Assembly: GCA_965247975.1 (NCBI GenBank)
Contig: OZ252050.1
Coordinates: 1,860,001 to 1,924,000 of the forward strand
Reading direction: 5' to 3'
Origin: Taishania sp965247975
GTDB lineage: Bacteria; Bacteroidota; Bacteroidia; Flavobacteriales_D; Crocinitomicaceae
DNA length: 64,000 nucleotides
The notes under the pieces are model-generated. The model was given only the letters and a program-made list of their open reading frames with translations, ran no database searches and had not been told where the DNA came from. The position numbers were made by a program, and so were the translations under genes. Shown here in pieces: positions 7,572 to 15,676 of this stretch (positions are counted from its first letter, which is position 1; the number at the start of each line of letters is the position of its first letter).

Positions 7572-8261
7572 TTACTTTGTGTCTGAAGTCCGTTGTCCAA
7601 GTTTGTAAGTGAAACCAAAAAGAAAATTTGTTGAATTTGTCTTAATAGTTCCATTGTTTACAACTGGGACGGCACTTACATTATAAAGTCCAAGGTTGTT
7701 TCTTACTTCAAATGAAAATGCAAACTTTGATTTTATTGGAACAGAAAGTCCAAGCCCAGTTGATATACCTGTGTCAAACCTCTTGTCAAGCGATGTGTTG
7801 TCACTTGCTGTAGTTGGAATATTGTCCCCTTTACTTACAAATGTTTGTTTTATTAAATAGCCAAAGTAAGGTCCAGCATTCACAAAGAATTGAACCTTCT
7901 TACCAAATGTCGCACGAACCAGAATTGGAAAAGTCAAGTAGTCGAAATTTGTATTTGTAGTAATTTCCCCAAGTGGATTTCCATTGATGTCGATTGTTTG
8001 AGCAGTCAATACTGAACCTTTTCTTTCAAATGCAATGTTTGTTCGTAGCGAAATAATTTTTTTGAAATTATACTGAAAGAAAAGTCCACCCGTAAAACCA
8101 ATAGTCGGTTCATGGTTGTTGTCAATAAAGTCATTTCCCCTTAGAAAAGTTAGAGTTGGACATCCTTCGACACCGACATCAAACTTATTTGTTTGTCCGA
8201 AAGTTGTTTCCCCAACGGTCAAAAAGAGAAGTCCTAAAAAAAGTGGTTTTAAGTAAGTCAT
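7572..8261 (-). CDS. Outer-membrane beta-barrel protein, PorT family
   Basis: A 229-residue protein. The ATG at 8261 gives a clean signal peptide (MTYLKPLFLGLLFLTVGETTFG); the open frame extends 156 bp further but without a signal. The mature part shows alternating aromatic strands such as 'PTIGFTGGLFFQYNF', 'PILVRATFG' and 'FLFGFTYKLG', typical of the PorT/OmpW-like eight-stranded barrels (PF13568) common in Bacteroidetes. It is a single gene just upstream of site 6 in transcription order. Confidence 0.75.
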   Translation of the reverse strand: MTYLKPLFLGLLFLTVGETTFGQTNKFDVGVEGCPTLTFLRGNDFIDNNHEPTIGFTGGLFFQYNFKKIISLRTNIAFERKGSVLTAQTIDINGNPLGEITTNTNFDYLTFPILVRATFGKKVQFFVNAGPYFGYLIKQTFVSKGDNIPTTASDNTSLDKRFDTGISTGLGLSVPIKSKFAFSFEVRNNLGLYNVSAVPVVNNGTIKTNSTNFLFGFTYKLGQRTSDTK

Positions 8262-8288
8262 TATTTTATATTTTATGTTCGTTTGTTT

Positions 8289-8321
8289 TTGCACTGTCGC
8301 CCAAAAATGGCAGGTAGCGTT
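8289..8321. repeat. Intergenic hairpin
   Basis: CGCCCAAAAA...TTTTTGGGC forms a 9-bp stem, with a second nested pairing GGTAG/CTACC extending to 8354. It lies upstream of the barrel gene. It does not have the YAAC/GTTR ends of the other spacers, so I keep it separate. Confidence 0.4.
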
Positions 8322-8468
8322 TTTGGGCTTGGCGAAGGTGGCGATTGACCTACCAAACTCCCAACACGGCTTAACTCCCAAAATTAGCTTATAATCTTTA
8401 TTAGAATGAAAAGCCAACTACTTTTGCTAAGGTGCTGATATCCATTCGGCTCGATTCCTATCCGTTTT

Positions 8469-9140
8469 CTAGTCTGTGTGATTCAAAAATTCACTCCATT
8501 TGTCTTTTAAGGACACGCCAAATTTATTAATCGTTTCTTTTTGAGTTGTAGAGCAGTTTTTACAATTTGATTTTAATTTCATTATGTAGTCGTCAGCTAT
8601 TGGTTTGTCATAATTGCCTTCTTCTCGTATACTAAATTCCATAATAACAATGTTTGCCCAGGTAACCAAATCATTGGCTGTATGGCATTGCTTGTTGTCA
8701 AAATATGAAGCAAACTCTTGAGTATTGTGCAAAACATAATTGTAACCGGCATATCCAAGTCCTTCCGAGAAATAACCGTCCGACCTCTTTTCTGTTTTCG
8801 TTACGACTTTAAAGTAAAATGCTCTTGAAGTTTTGTCTTTTGCTGTTAAACTGTCAAGCAATGCCAAAGCTTCATTGTCATTACTTAAATTCCAATCGCT
8901 ATCAAAAAAGATATCTTTTGCAAGTTTAGGTGTCTTAGGTGAATATAAAAATTTATCAAAGTCGCAGCTATAATATTCCATGTATGATGTACTTCCTTCC
9001 GTTTCGTTCTGGTCAATGTAAATACTGTCAACTTGAGCCGAACTGTCCAATTCAGTTTTATTGTCGACCGAGTTTTTGTCTCTAAAGTTGTTACAAGAAA
9101 GAAGTCCAATGGTCAATATGGTTATTACTGTCAATTTCAT
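8469..9140 (-). CDS. Lipoprotein, unknown function
   Basis: A 223-residue protein with lipoprotein signal MKLTVITILTIGLLSC (lipobox LLSC, Cys16). The mature part contains cysteine pairs, including 'NCKNCS' near residue 195. A thioredoxin-like redox role cannot be supported because no CxxC sits in a recognisable fold. No family is recognised. Confidence 0.65.
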   Translation of the reverse strand: MKLTVITILTIGLLSCNNFRDKNSVDNKTELDSSAQVDSIYIDQNETEGSTSYMEYYSCDFDKFLYSPKTPKLAKDIFFDSDWNLSNDNEALALLDSLTAKDKTSRAFYFKVVTKTEKRSDGYFSEGLGYAGYNYVLHNTQEFASYFDNKQCHTANDLVTWANIVIMEFSIREEGNYDKPIADDYIMKLKSNCKNCSTTQKETINKFGVSLKDKWSEFLNHTD

Positions 9141-9165
9141 TTTTGGCGGTGTTTTTTAATTTGTT

Positions 9166-9217
9166 CGTTAATGTTTTGCTAAGATGCGCTCGCGATAATG
9201 GAGGTTATTTGTTATTA
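9166..9217 (-). repeat. Compact attC-like spacer
   Basis: It is about 52 bp with a GCTCGCG centre, and in gene direction it opens AATAAC right after the TGA of the gene ending at 9218. It resembles the compact site at 4090-4141. The closing end reads TTAACG instead of GTTANNN, so it is probably decayed. Confidence 0.35.
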
Positions 9218-9877
9218 TCAATATTTTCCTTCGATCCCGTTTTTCTTCCTCGCTTTCTTAATTTCTTTTTTATTTTCCGCTAGGTAAGCAAGCAGGTTGT
9301 CATAATCGGCTAACCGATTCTCCTTTGCTTTTTGAAAGTCTTCTTGACCTACAAAAGCAATATCTTGGTATTGAACAAAGACTGTTAAACTATCAACAGT
9401 TGTTTTTATTTCTTTTAAAGTGGCGATCCATTTATCAACATCTCCACCTGCATAACCATTAATATATTCTCCTGCCAATTGACTAAAGGCTATAAATGCT
9501 TGTTTCAATTCGAATGGTTTTGAACCAATTCCTCCAATCTTTTCAAGATCTAAAGATTTTGAGAAAATTCCTGCTCTTAATTTTGCAGTATGAAACCAAA
9601 AAACGGACTCATCTTTTTTACCTAAATCATACAATCTTATGGCATATATGAATAGGCTTTCGATGGAAACAGAATCCAATCTACTTTTAAAAACCAATCC
9701 TATTGAATCACAATTTGCCGAATTTAACGACAGTAACTCTTTTTGATAATCTGGCGTGTTAATGCTCAGTGGGGCATAATTATAAATTGGGGTCACATAC
9801 AGTGGAATTTGAGCTATGGTTGCATGTTCAAATACACTTAAGCAAAACATAAAGAAAATTAGAATTATTGATTTCAT
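9218..9877 (-). CDS. Secreted protein, unknown function
   Basis: A 219-residue protein. The ATG at 9877 gives signal peptide MKSIILIFFMFCLSVFEHATIA; an upstream ATG at 9910 would place 11 polar residues before it. The mature part is helical with a TPR-like stretch ('IESLFIYAIRLYDLGKKDESVFWFHTAKLR', about residues 75-105). The lysine/glutamate-rich C-terminus ends near 'KKARKKNG'. A similar protein type is common in Bacteroidetes, but no function is known to me. Confidence 0.6.
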   Translation of the reverse strand: MKSIILIFFMFCLSVFEHATIAQIPLYVTPIYNYAPLSINTPDYQKELLSLNSANCDSIGLVFKSRLDSVSIESLFIYAIRLYDLGKKDESVFWFHTAKLRAGIFSKSLDLEKIGGIGSKPFELKQAFIAFSQLAGEYINGYAGGDVDKWIATLKEIKTTVDSLTVFVQYQDIAFVGQEDFQKAKENRLADYDNLLAYLAENKKEIKKARKKNGIEGKY

Positions 9878-9897
9878 TTTGTACTTAATTATTATTG

Positions 9898-10054
9898 ATA
9901 GCGGTTTCACGCATTGCGTTTTAGCCGATTATTAAAATTAATATTATTTGCGGATAAAAGATAGTAAGTTTTGATAATTAGACGTTTTTAGTTATCAAGA
10001 TTAGCTTTGCTGCTACTGGCGTGGCCCGGCTCTTTTGCTAAATTTGCGTTACCA
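9898..10054 (-). repeat. attC-like site 8
   Basis: In gene direction it opens TGGTAAC (10054-10048) eight bases after the TAA ending at 10058, the same TGGTAAC box as site 3. The other end reads GCGGTTTCACGCA without a clear GTTANNN. The arms TTTTAGCCG and CGGCTCTTTTGCTAAA pair in part. Confidence 0.4.
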
Positions 10055-10057
10055 GCA

Positions 10058-10630
10058 TTATTTTTTTGAGAAGCCCATTAATCCTAATATACCACCGGTA
10101 TAAGGTAATAACCAAATTAGTACAATTTTATTTTTATTTTCTTGTATTTTTCCTTTTTTGTATACCCAAAATGTAATTGTAGCAGATATCAATAAATGAA
10201 TTATGAATAATGGCAAAAGATATTTCTTGTACTTATTAACTTCTGGTTTGGCTTTATAAGCTATTTTTTTATCAATTAAGAATTGGATGGCCTCTTCATC
10301 GTTTTGATATGCTGCTTTTTTAATTAGACTAATTCCCTCGGATTTTTTAGAGAGCAATGGGTCAGAATGATAAATTTTTCCTAAATAAAATTGTGCGGGC
10401 GCTAATCCTTTTGCAGCACTTTTTTTGAGTCTCTTAATAGCATTTATACGATCCTGCTCATAATTGGAATTGTATTTTTCACTTTCATATAATACGACTC
10501 CCAACGCATAATCCGCATCAATAGAATATGTTTTGACAATTCCAATTTGTTCTTTTTTATTAATGTTATGTACAAGCGCAATCGGTGCGATAATTAATAG
10601 AATAATAAAAAAAAATATTGCCGATTTCAT
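10058..10630 (-). CDS. Sel1-like repeat membrane protein
   Basis: A 190-residue protein starting at the ATG at 10630 (MKSAIFFFIILL); the longer frame begins inside an attC-like site. An N-terminal membrane segment (about 3-22) is followed by two Sel1-like repeats ('YALGVVLYE...AIKRLKKSAAKGLAPAQFYLGKIY...GISLIKKAAYQNDEEAIQFL'). Two further membrane helices lie at the C-terminus (about 140-158 and 168-185). Sel1 repeats are protein-interaction scaffolds, so a role on one face of the inner membrane is likely. The partner is unknown. Confidence 0.7.
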   Translation of the reverse strand: MKSAIFFFIILLIIAPIALVHNINKKEQIGIVKTYSIDADYALGVVLYESEKYNSNYEQDRINAIKRLKKSAAKGLAPAQFYLGKIYHSDPLLSKKSEGISLIKKAAYQNDEEAIQFLIDKKIAYKAKPEVNKYKKYLLPLFIIHLLISATITFWVYKKGKIQENKNKIVLIWLLPYTGGILGLMGFSKK

Positions 10631-10648
10631 CGCATGTTTGTCAATTGC

Positions 10649-10781
10649 ATTTAACCTTTTCAAGGCAGGCGCAGAAAGCACTTCTTATCTCCAATCTTAC
10701 CTCTAGTTTCAAAACTTAAATATACGTAAAAACTGCATTGACATGCACTTTGCTGATTTTGACGCCAGTCCCTAGTTTAAT
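10649..10781 (-). repeat. attC-like site 9, ~132-bp type copy B
   Basis: The left end on plus is ATTTAAC (perfect RYYYAAC) and the right end GTTTAAT, which overlaps the TAA stop of the gene ending at 10777. The interior matches site 3 at 2506-2637. The two copies serve unrelated genes, which argues for a mobile or shared recombination site rather than a duplicated gene region. Confidence 0.6.
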
Positions 10782-11451
10782 TCGGGCGTACTTTTTTCAA
10801 GATCATTCGTCTTATTGAAGTTTTAACTGTCAAATACTTACCCTTATTTGCAAGTGTCCGAAAAGTATGATCGTCTATTATTAAATAGCCTTCTTTTGTC
10901 ATGCCTATGATTGTCGCTCCACAAAAGCCGCTGAGCGATCTTAGCGTCAAGAATTTGCCGTCCAATATTTTATAACGTCCTGATCTATTTGGAATTGCTT
11001 TGTTCTTAATCAACGAAGTCTTAACTCGTTTTTCGGTGAAAGTAACATAACCATTATTGTCTTTTCGTTCGTCCAAGATATTGGTACTTCTATAATATAT
11101 TGGAGAGTTAGTTAATAAACTATCTGTTACTTCAAATTGTCCAAAATTTATTACGTCCCATTTTCCGATCAGTTTCTCTGTTGAAAAATTATGAAGTAAT
11201 GTGTCTAACTGCACTTGTCCCAAAGATGTGTTAAAGCAAAACCTCCCTCTGGTCGTGTCAGTTTGTTGAAAAACGCAGGTCTGGCAACGATTGGCAACGT
11301 CAGAATAGTTTCCGCTTATTGCTTTCATGTCGAGTTCCCAATAAGTACTGTCAAGTCGTGGATAAAGCAAGTAGTCCATTAACTGAATATCCTGTCCGAA
11401 AACAATGGTTGTATAGAAAATACATAGTGTGAGTCCGTATTTTTTTTTCAT
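10777..11451 (-). CDS. Secreted protein, unknown function
   Basis: A 224-residue protein with Sec signal MKKKYGLTLCIFYTTIVFG. The mature part is beta-rich, carries a 'RCQTCVFQQ' cysteine pair near residue 55 and ends in a basic tail (IRRMILKKVRPN). No domain is recognised. Its TAA lies inside the terminal box of site 9, as in true cassettes. Confidence 0.6.
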   Translation of the reverse strand: MKKKYGLTLCIFYTTIVFGQDIQLMDYLLYPRLDSTYWELDMKAISGNYSDVANRCQTCVFQQTDTTRGRFCFNTSLGQVQLDTLLHNFSTEKLIGKWDVINFGQFEVTDSLLTNSPIYYRSTNILDERKDNNGYVTFTEKRVKTSLIKNKAIPNRSGRYKILDGKFLTLRSLSGFCGATIIGMTKEGYLIIDDHTFRTLANKGKYLTVKTSIRRMILKKVRPN

Positions 11452-11470
11452 GTTTGATGTTTTTTAGTGT

Positions 11471-11607
11471 GACGCATTAATGGTTTCTGGCCAGGCGGCA
11501 TGCCGAACTTTTTAAAGTAAACCCAAGTTCGAAGTTAAATTATTTTGTTTCATAAAGACTATTTTTCGAAGAAAGAGCTGAGGCTTATAGTTAGACTCGT
11601 GTTAGCG
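11471..11607 (-). repeat. attC-like site 10 (hairpin-rich type, copy A)
   Basis: In gene direction it opens CGCTAAC (11607-11601), which contains the TAA stop of the gene ending at 11602. It holds the palindrome CGGCATGCCG near 11498 and shares 'GTAAAC.CAAG.TCGAAGTTA.ATTATTT' with the spacer at 19446-19587. The closing end is GACGCATTAATG, not a clean core. Confidence 0.45.
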
Positions 11608-12411
11608 GTATTTCATTTGAGAAAACATATATACTAGATTCTCTGAACTTTCCGCACTTCCAAGACATCCGTTTAGTGTTTTAACTAGGGGTACTTCTTT
11701 ATAACATTGATCATACCATTCTAAATCTTTTGATGTGCAATTTGTTTCAATATAATTCTTCCGAATAATCTCCTCAATTGCCATAAATCGCGTAATTGGA
11801 TTTTTAGAGTAAGTCATATATTTCAATTCATCGAAACTAAGAGATTCTGCGTTTTCTAAGAATAATTTGCGGTTTAAAGGAATACCACCGGAGTAACCAC
11901 CAGCCCAATAATAGTATAAACTTGATGTTGGTTTCATTAAAGTTATCAGTTGATTTTTTAATGGAATTGATTTTAAATTCTCATCAATATTTTTTAGTGG
12001 GCTATAAACAGACTCTATCTTAAAAAAATAGGGGGTTAGTTCGTTATGCTCGTTTATTTCGAAGTAATGGTTATACCATTTAGTGTATCTGTCTCTGAGA
12101 GTTGTTTCGTCAGGTAATTCCGCATTAATCTGAAATGCAACTAAACTGTCGTTGAAATAATAGAAATCGGAACTTATTGAAATATTACCTCCGGCTCTGG
12201 ATGGCGACCAAACGGTCCAACCAAACCCTAAATTTGTCTTGTTTTTTGTACGTTCAGCTGTTCCGAAATATTCTTCAATTAAACAAGTTGAATCTTTATT
12301 GATCCCGACGAGTCGTTTAATTATCCTTTTATCAAGTTGAGTCCAATAAGGGTTATGTGCGCTCGAAGAATGCACAAAAAGGAAAAATATGATTAATACA
12401 ATGTACTTCAT
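11602..12411 (-). CDS. Secreted protein, unknown function
   Basis: A 269-residue protein with signal peptide MKYIVLIIFFLFVHSSSA. The mature part is rich in Tyr and Trp, with a central 'YYYWAGGYSGGIPL' and a helical C-terminal third containing four cysteines. No family is recognised. Stop codon and site box overlap (CGC TAA C). It lies between sites 10 and 11. Confidence 0.6.
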   Translation of the reverse strand: MKYIVLIIFFLFVHSSSAHNPYWTQLDKRIIKRLVGINKDSTCLIEEYFGTAERTKNKTNLGFGWTVWSPSRAGGNISISSDFYYFNDSLVAFQINAELPDETTLRDRYTKWYNHYFEINEHNELTPYFFKIESVYSPLKNIDENLKSIPLKNQLITLMKPTSSLYYYWAGGYSGGIPLNRKLFLENAESLSFDELKYMTYSKNPITRFMAIEEIIRKNYIETNCTSKDLEWYDQCYKEVPLVKTLNGCLGSAESSENLVYMFSQMKYR

Positions 12412-12430
12412 TTTCTATTGTCGATGTTAC

Positions 12431-12560
12431 AGCTAACGACCTAAGCTACGCAACGTGCGACTCTTTACTAAGATTGTTTTCTCGAAGGTAAGAATAGATT
12501 TGTTAATTCAAAATGATTTCTCTAAGCGAAATTCCGCATGGTTTGTAGGTTGTGTTAAGT
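12431..12560 (-). repeat. attC-like site 11, clear example
   Basis: In gene direction it opens ACTTAAC (12560-12554), a perfect RYYYAAC with the TAA stop of the nuclease gene inside. It closes GTTAGCT (12437-12431) 20 bp before the ATG at 12411. The arms ACCTAAGCTACGC (left) and GCATGGTTTGTAGGT (right) pair with bulges. The length is 130 bp. Confidence 0.7.
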
Positions 12561-13604
12561 ACATAATTCAACGTATTTTTCGTACTCTTCATGAATGTTT
12601 TCGTGTAATCCGAGTGATAATGATGTTAGCTGATTTGGGTCGAAATCCTTTATAATTCTTATTTCTGCATCATCAACTTCAAATAGTTCAAATGCCACAT
12701 TCTTGTAAAGAATAACCAGATATTCCCCAATTTTCCAACGGTCATGAGGTGCACCTGGATTTAAATGTAAAATGTAATGTTGAAAGTTATATAAACTTAT
12801 CTCGTCACCTGGCTCGTAGTGGTCCAATGATTCAATTTCATCCAACATACCTTGACCATCGAGATGAGAGAAGTCTAGTTTATATTCTTCGAAGGATAGT
12901 AATTCTGTATTCTTGATTTTTTCAACTAAAAAGTCAAGTATTCTATAAACTATGCTTTCGTCAAAATCTCCAAAGTGATCATTTCTACTCTCGAAGTATT
13001 GGAATTGACCGTAAAAGTTGAATAAGATAAAACTAAAATCTTTTTCATCTAATCTTGTTAAATCAATATTTTCAATTATTTCTTTCAGTAGTTCAAAACT
13101 AGGGTTGATATTAAATTTAGCTTTCGAATCTTTCGTTTCCTTAAATAGTTTCTCATAACGATCAAGTGAAAAATAATCCTCAATTAATTTTGGGTATTTT
13201 ATAAGTCTATTTATTAAGTCATCACCTTCAATAAGAATCATTTTGTATGTTTTCGATGAAGCAATCTTTTCTAACCAAACTCTTGCTCCTGTAGTAATGT
13301 ATGAACTAATAAAGAATACTAAATAGTCTGGATTTTCAGCGTCTGCCCATGCAATTTTTGAATTTAAATCTACTGGCGGGACCCCTTTAGAATAATGTTT
13401 ACATTCAAAAAACCATTTTGTTTCAATATTTGAAATTGAATTGTTAAATGTGAGATAACCTTCAATATCTCGACCGCTATCTGCGCCACCTTTCCTCCAA
13501 ATAAGTTTTTCAAAATTGTAACTAACGAGTAAGTCATAGCACAGGTTTTCAAAACTCTTAGGCGATATATTTTCAAGTTTTATATCTTCTCTCGTATAAT
13601 TCAT
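12555..13604 (-). CDS. Mrr-like PD-(D/E)xK restriction endonuclease-type protein
   Basis: A 349-residue protein. The N-terminal domain (about 1-125) matches the Mrr catalytic fold. 'SFENLCYDLL' (17-26) corresponds to the FE.L...LL helix, 'GGADSGRDIEG' (39-49) carries the catalytic Asp46, and 'FFECKHY' (65-71) carries Glu67 and Lys69. The chain then continues 'VPPVDL...AWADAENPDYLVFFIS'. Such nucleases are typically type IV restriction enzymes that cut modified or foreign DNA. The C-terminal 200 residues are unassigned and may recognise the target. It sits alone between the two best attC-like sites, so it looks like a single-gene defence cassette. Confidence 0.75.
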   Translation of the reverse strand: MNYTREDIKLENISPKSFENLCYDLLVSYNFEKLIWRKGGADSGRDIEGYLTFNNSISNIETKWFFECKHYSKGVPPVDLNSKIAWADAENPDYLVFFISSYITTGARVWLEKIASSKTYKMILIEGDDLINRLIKYPKLIEDYFSLDRYEKLFKETKDSKAKFNINPSFELLKEIIENIDLTRLDEKDFSFILFNFYGQFQYFESRNDHFGDFDESIVYRILDFLVEKIKNTELLSFEEYKLDFSHLDGQGMLDEIESLDHYEPGDEISLYNFQHYILHLNPGAPHDRWKIGEYLVILYKNVAFELFEVDDAEIRIIKDFDPNQLTSLSLGLHENIHEEYEKYVELCT

Positions 13605-13665
13605 AGTTGTGATATTCTTAACAATAAAATACTTTTAATAGTTGGTTGTCCACATGTATAATTGA

Positions 13666-13797
13666 ACTTAACGTTTTGCAGCTACACGCAGGTGGGGTTT
13701 TTCAGCACTGAACTTCATTAAAAGTGCAGAACTTGGATTTAGCACTTCACTTTCATAGAAGCACTGAACCCCCACTTGCGTGTAGGTGCTGTTATGC
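13666..13797 (-). repeat. attC-like site 12, best example
   Basis: The left end on plus is ACTTAAC (perfect RYYYAAC) and the right end GTTATGC, as in Vibrio repeats. The arms CTACACGCAGGTGGGG (13682-13697) and CCCCCACTTGCGTGTAG (13769-13785) pair with one mismatch, set off from the cores by an unpaired spacer, and the stem continues through imperfect AGCACT/AGTGC pairings. The 132-bp length is close to that of Vibrio cholerae repeats. Confidence 0.75.
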
Positions 13798-13806
13798 GCT
13801 CGGCTT

Positions 13807-14376
13807 TTATTCATCGTCCATTTTAAATATTCTTGAATAGTCGCCAAATTCGGTGTCTTTCAGTTTTTCTTCAATTACTTTTTTGGCAATGTCAAAGTCA
13901 ACCACTATACACCCAACTTCCATTGTTCCACTTCCGATACTTCCACCGTCAGTATGTCCAAGTCCTGTCCAACCTAAAACTTCGTCCATTTTTTCTTCAA
14001 GTCGGTGTCGCTTGTCAAGGTCTTGTTCAGTTCCAAAGCCGTCAATCTTATATTCTATTTCTAAAAATGAGTAATTGTCTTCGTCAAATTCTGCATAACC
14101 TTCTTTTAGTTTCTCGTCAATTTCTTTTTGTACAGTTTTACGAAAATCTGAAAAAAGTCCGCTTTTTACTTCTTTATCTTGTCCAGTTTGTCCAACAATT
14201 CCCCAATGAACTATTGCGGTTTTTTCGTCTTTGTCCCAAGTTTCCCAATAGTAAAGTTGGTTGTCAATTTGTTTATTAAGTTTAAGCATACTATTTGAAT
14301 TTTCTGTTGTCTGTTTTTTGTCTGTCGAACAAGCGAAAAACATCAAGGTTAAAATTGTCAATATGTAAATTTTCAT
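13807..14376 (-). CDS. WGR-domain lipoprotein
   Basis: A 189-residue protein. The ATG at 14376 gives lipoprotein signal MKIYILTILTLMFFAC (Cys16); the upstream frame runs into a repeat. Residues about 45-105 fit a WGR domain: 'YYWETW...AIVHWGIVGQTGQ', then 'F.....KEIDEKLKEGYAEF'. The canonical WGR triad is WGI here. WGR domains usually occur in PARPs and molybdate-linked proteins, so a lipid-anchored one is unusual. The C-terminal half has a 'GGSIGSGTMEVG' loop and no assigned function. Confidence 0.7.
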   Translation of the reverse strand: MKIYILTILTLMFFACSTDKKQTTENSNSMLKLNKQIDNQLYYWETWDKDEKTAIVHWGIVGQTGQDKEVKSGLFSDFRKTVQKEIDEKLKEGYAEFDEDNYSFLEIEYKIDGFGTEQDLDKRHRLEEKMDEVLGWTGLGHTDGGSIGSGTMEVGCIVVDFDIAKKVIEEKLKDTEFGDYSRIFKMDDE

Positions 14377-14403
14377 TTTCACGATGTTGTCTTTTAAGCT
14401 GCC

Positions 14404-14590
14404 GCATAACTTAATTATACACGTACCCTCACTCACCTCTAATTCCAATTTTTCATTTACCTTATCTTTCAATCCATTGAAAACCAACAAAAAACCCAAC
14501 AAACAGTTGTAAGTACTTGAAATCTTGTTTAGTGCATTGCGCATATTCAAATATAGAATTTATTTTTCAAAAAGGGGAGTAGTGAATGTA
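14404..14590 (-). repeat. attC-like site 13, ~195-bp repeat family copy C
   Basis: The left end on plus is GCATAAC, 27 bp beyond the ATG of the WGR gene. The body matches copies A, B, D, E and F. The far end reads GAATGTAACAG, without the expected core, and beyond it lies a hydrolase remnant. This end may therefore be damaged. Confidence 0.55.
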
Positions 14591-14707
14591 ACAGACAACA
14601 AGTTGAAAACCAATTTTTATTTTCTTTCATCATTATTTCGTGTCCCGAGTTTCAAACTAGGACTTTTTCCGGTCAAAAAATCCGTTTTCCGATGCTCATG
14701 AATTGAT

Positions 14708-14914
14708 TCATTCTTCCAAAATGCGCGCGAGGATTTTACTCACTTCATTGGCTCGGGTTAAGGTCATCATGTGCGATCCATTGTCCAGGATGTAAGTGGG
14801 ATTTTTGATTTTTTTTAATGGAATGGTGTGGTCATTTGTTCCGTGAATGGTATAAATCGTTTTGTTACAATTAGAGGGGGATAAGCGTGATTCAATAAAA
14901 TTTCTAGTTCTCAA
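14708..14914 (-). pseudogene. Alpha/beta-hydrolase C-terminal remnant
   Basis: About 68 codons match only the last quarter of an alpha/beta hydrolase: 'TIYTIHGTNDHTIPL' with the usual Asp-containing strand, then 'NGSHMMTL' with the catalytic His. The nucleophile elbow and N-terminal core are missing, and the frame has no ATG, only a TTG six bases after the stop of the response-regulator gene. It is best read as a truncated leftover at the edge of the array. Confidence 0.65.
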
Positions 14915-14920
14915 GCGACG

Positions 14921-15676
14921 TTATTTGTCCATCCACGCTTTAAATTTTGTGGCGCTTTCCCTGCTCACAAAAACCGCATTTTCAAATTCTGGAATCAGCC
15001 GCAGTTTTAGTTTCCCTTTGAACCACAACGTAATTTTAGAGATGGCACTAATGCTCACAATCATTTGACGATTTACTCTGTAGAATTGAACGGGGTCTAA
15101 CAAATGAATGAGTTCATCTAAAGTGAATTTTACTGGATAGCGATCGCCATTTTTTAGTACAATGTAAGTGTCGATATCCTTAAAGAAATAAGAAATATTT
15201 GCGCTTGGAATGATTAATAATTCATCTGCTTTGTTGACCAAAAATCGTTCTTTATAGGATTGATTGTTCGAAGCAGATTTTAATTCTTGAATTAAGTTTT
15301 TATAAAATGGTGAAGGACGACTTATACTCGATTGATATTTCGCTATTGACTTTTCGATACTGTTTCTTGAGATGGGCTTTAGAACGTAATCGATACTGTT
15401 TACTTCGAATGCTTTGATCGCGTATTCATCGAATGCAGTTGTAAATACAATCGGCGATGTTACTTCTACCGATTCAAAGATTTTAAAGCTCTCATCATCG
15501 CTCAATTGAATGTCTAAAAAGATGAGGTCAGGAAAAGCATTTGATTTAAACCAAAGGATGGATTGTTCAACACTTTGCACCCATGCAACAATGTTAATCG
15601 CTGGATCAATTTCCAATAAAATGCGTTTCAAGTTTTCAAAAGCGCTTTCTTCGTCTTCTATGATTAATACATTCAT
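14921..15676 (-). CDS. LytTR-family response regulator
   Basis: A 251-residue protein. The N-terminal receiver domain has acidic pocket 'IEDEE' (6-10), phosphoacceptor Asp55 in 'FLDIQL', and the conserved 'TTAFDEYAIKAFE' and 'DYVLKP' segments. The C-terminal LytTR DNA-binding domain (about 145-248) has 'ISYFFKDIDTYIVLKNG' and 'FYRVNRQMIVSISAI'. It overlaps the sensor-kinase gene by 4 bp (ATGA), so the pair forms a two-component system. The target genes are not evident; the CPBP gene upstream is one candidate. Confidence 0.9.
   Translation of the reverse strand: MNVLIIEDEESAFENLKRILLEIDPAINIVAWVQSVEQSILWFKSNAFPDLIFLDIQLSDDESFKIFESVEVTSPIVFTTAFDEYAIKAFEVNSIDYVLKPISRNSIEKSIAKYQSSISRPSPFYKNLIQELKSASNNQSYKERFLVNKADELLIIPSANISYFFKDIDTYIVLKNGDRYPVKFTLDELIHLLDPVQFYRVNRQMIVSISAISKITLWFKGKLKLRLIPEFENAVFVSRESATKFKAWMDK

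Noticed and set aside
13853..14279. Plus-strand open frames opposite the WGR lipoprotein gene
   Set aside because: They have no start context or domain, and the minus-strand frame has a clear lipoprotein signal and WGR motif. The plus frames are antisense shadows.
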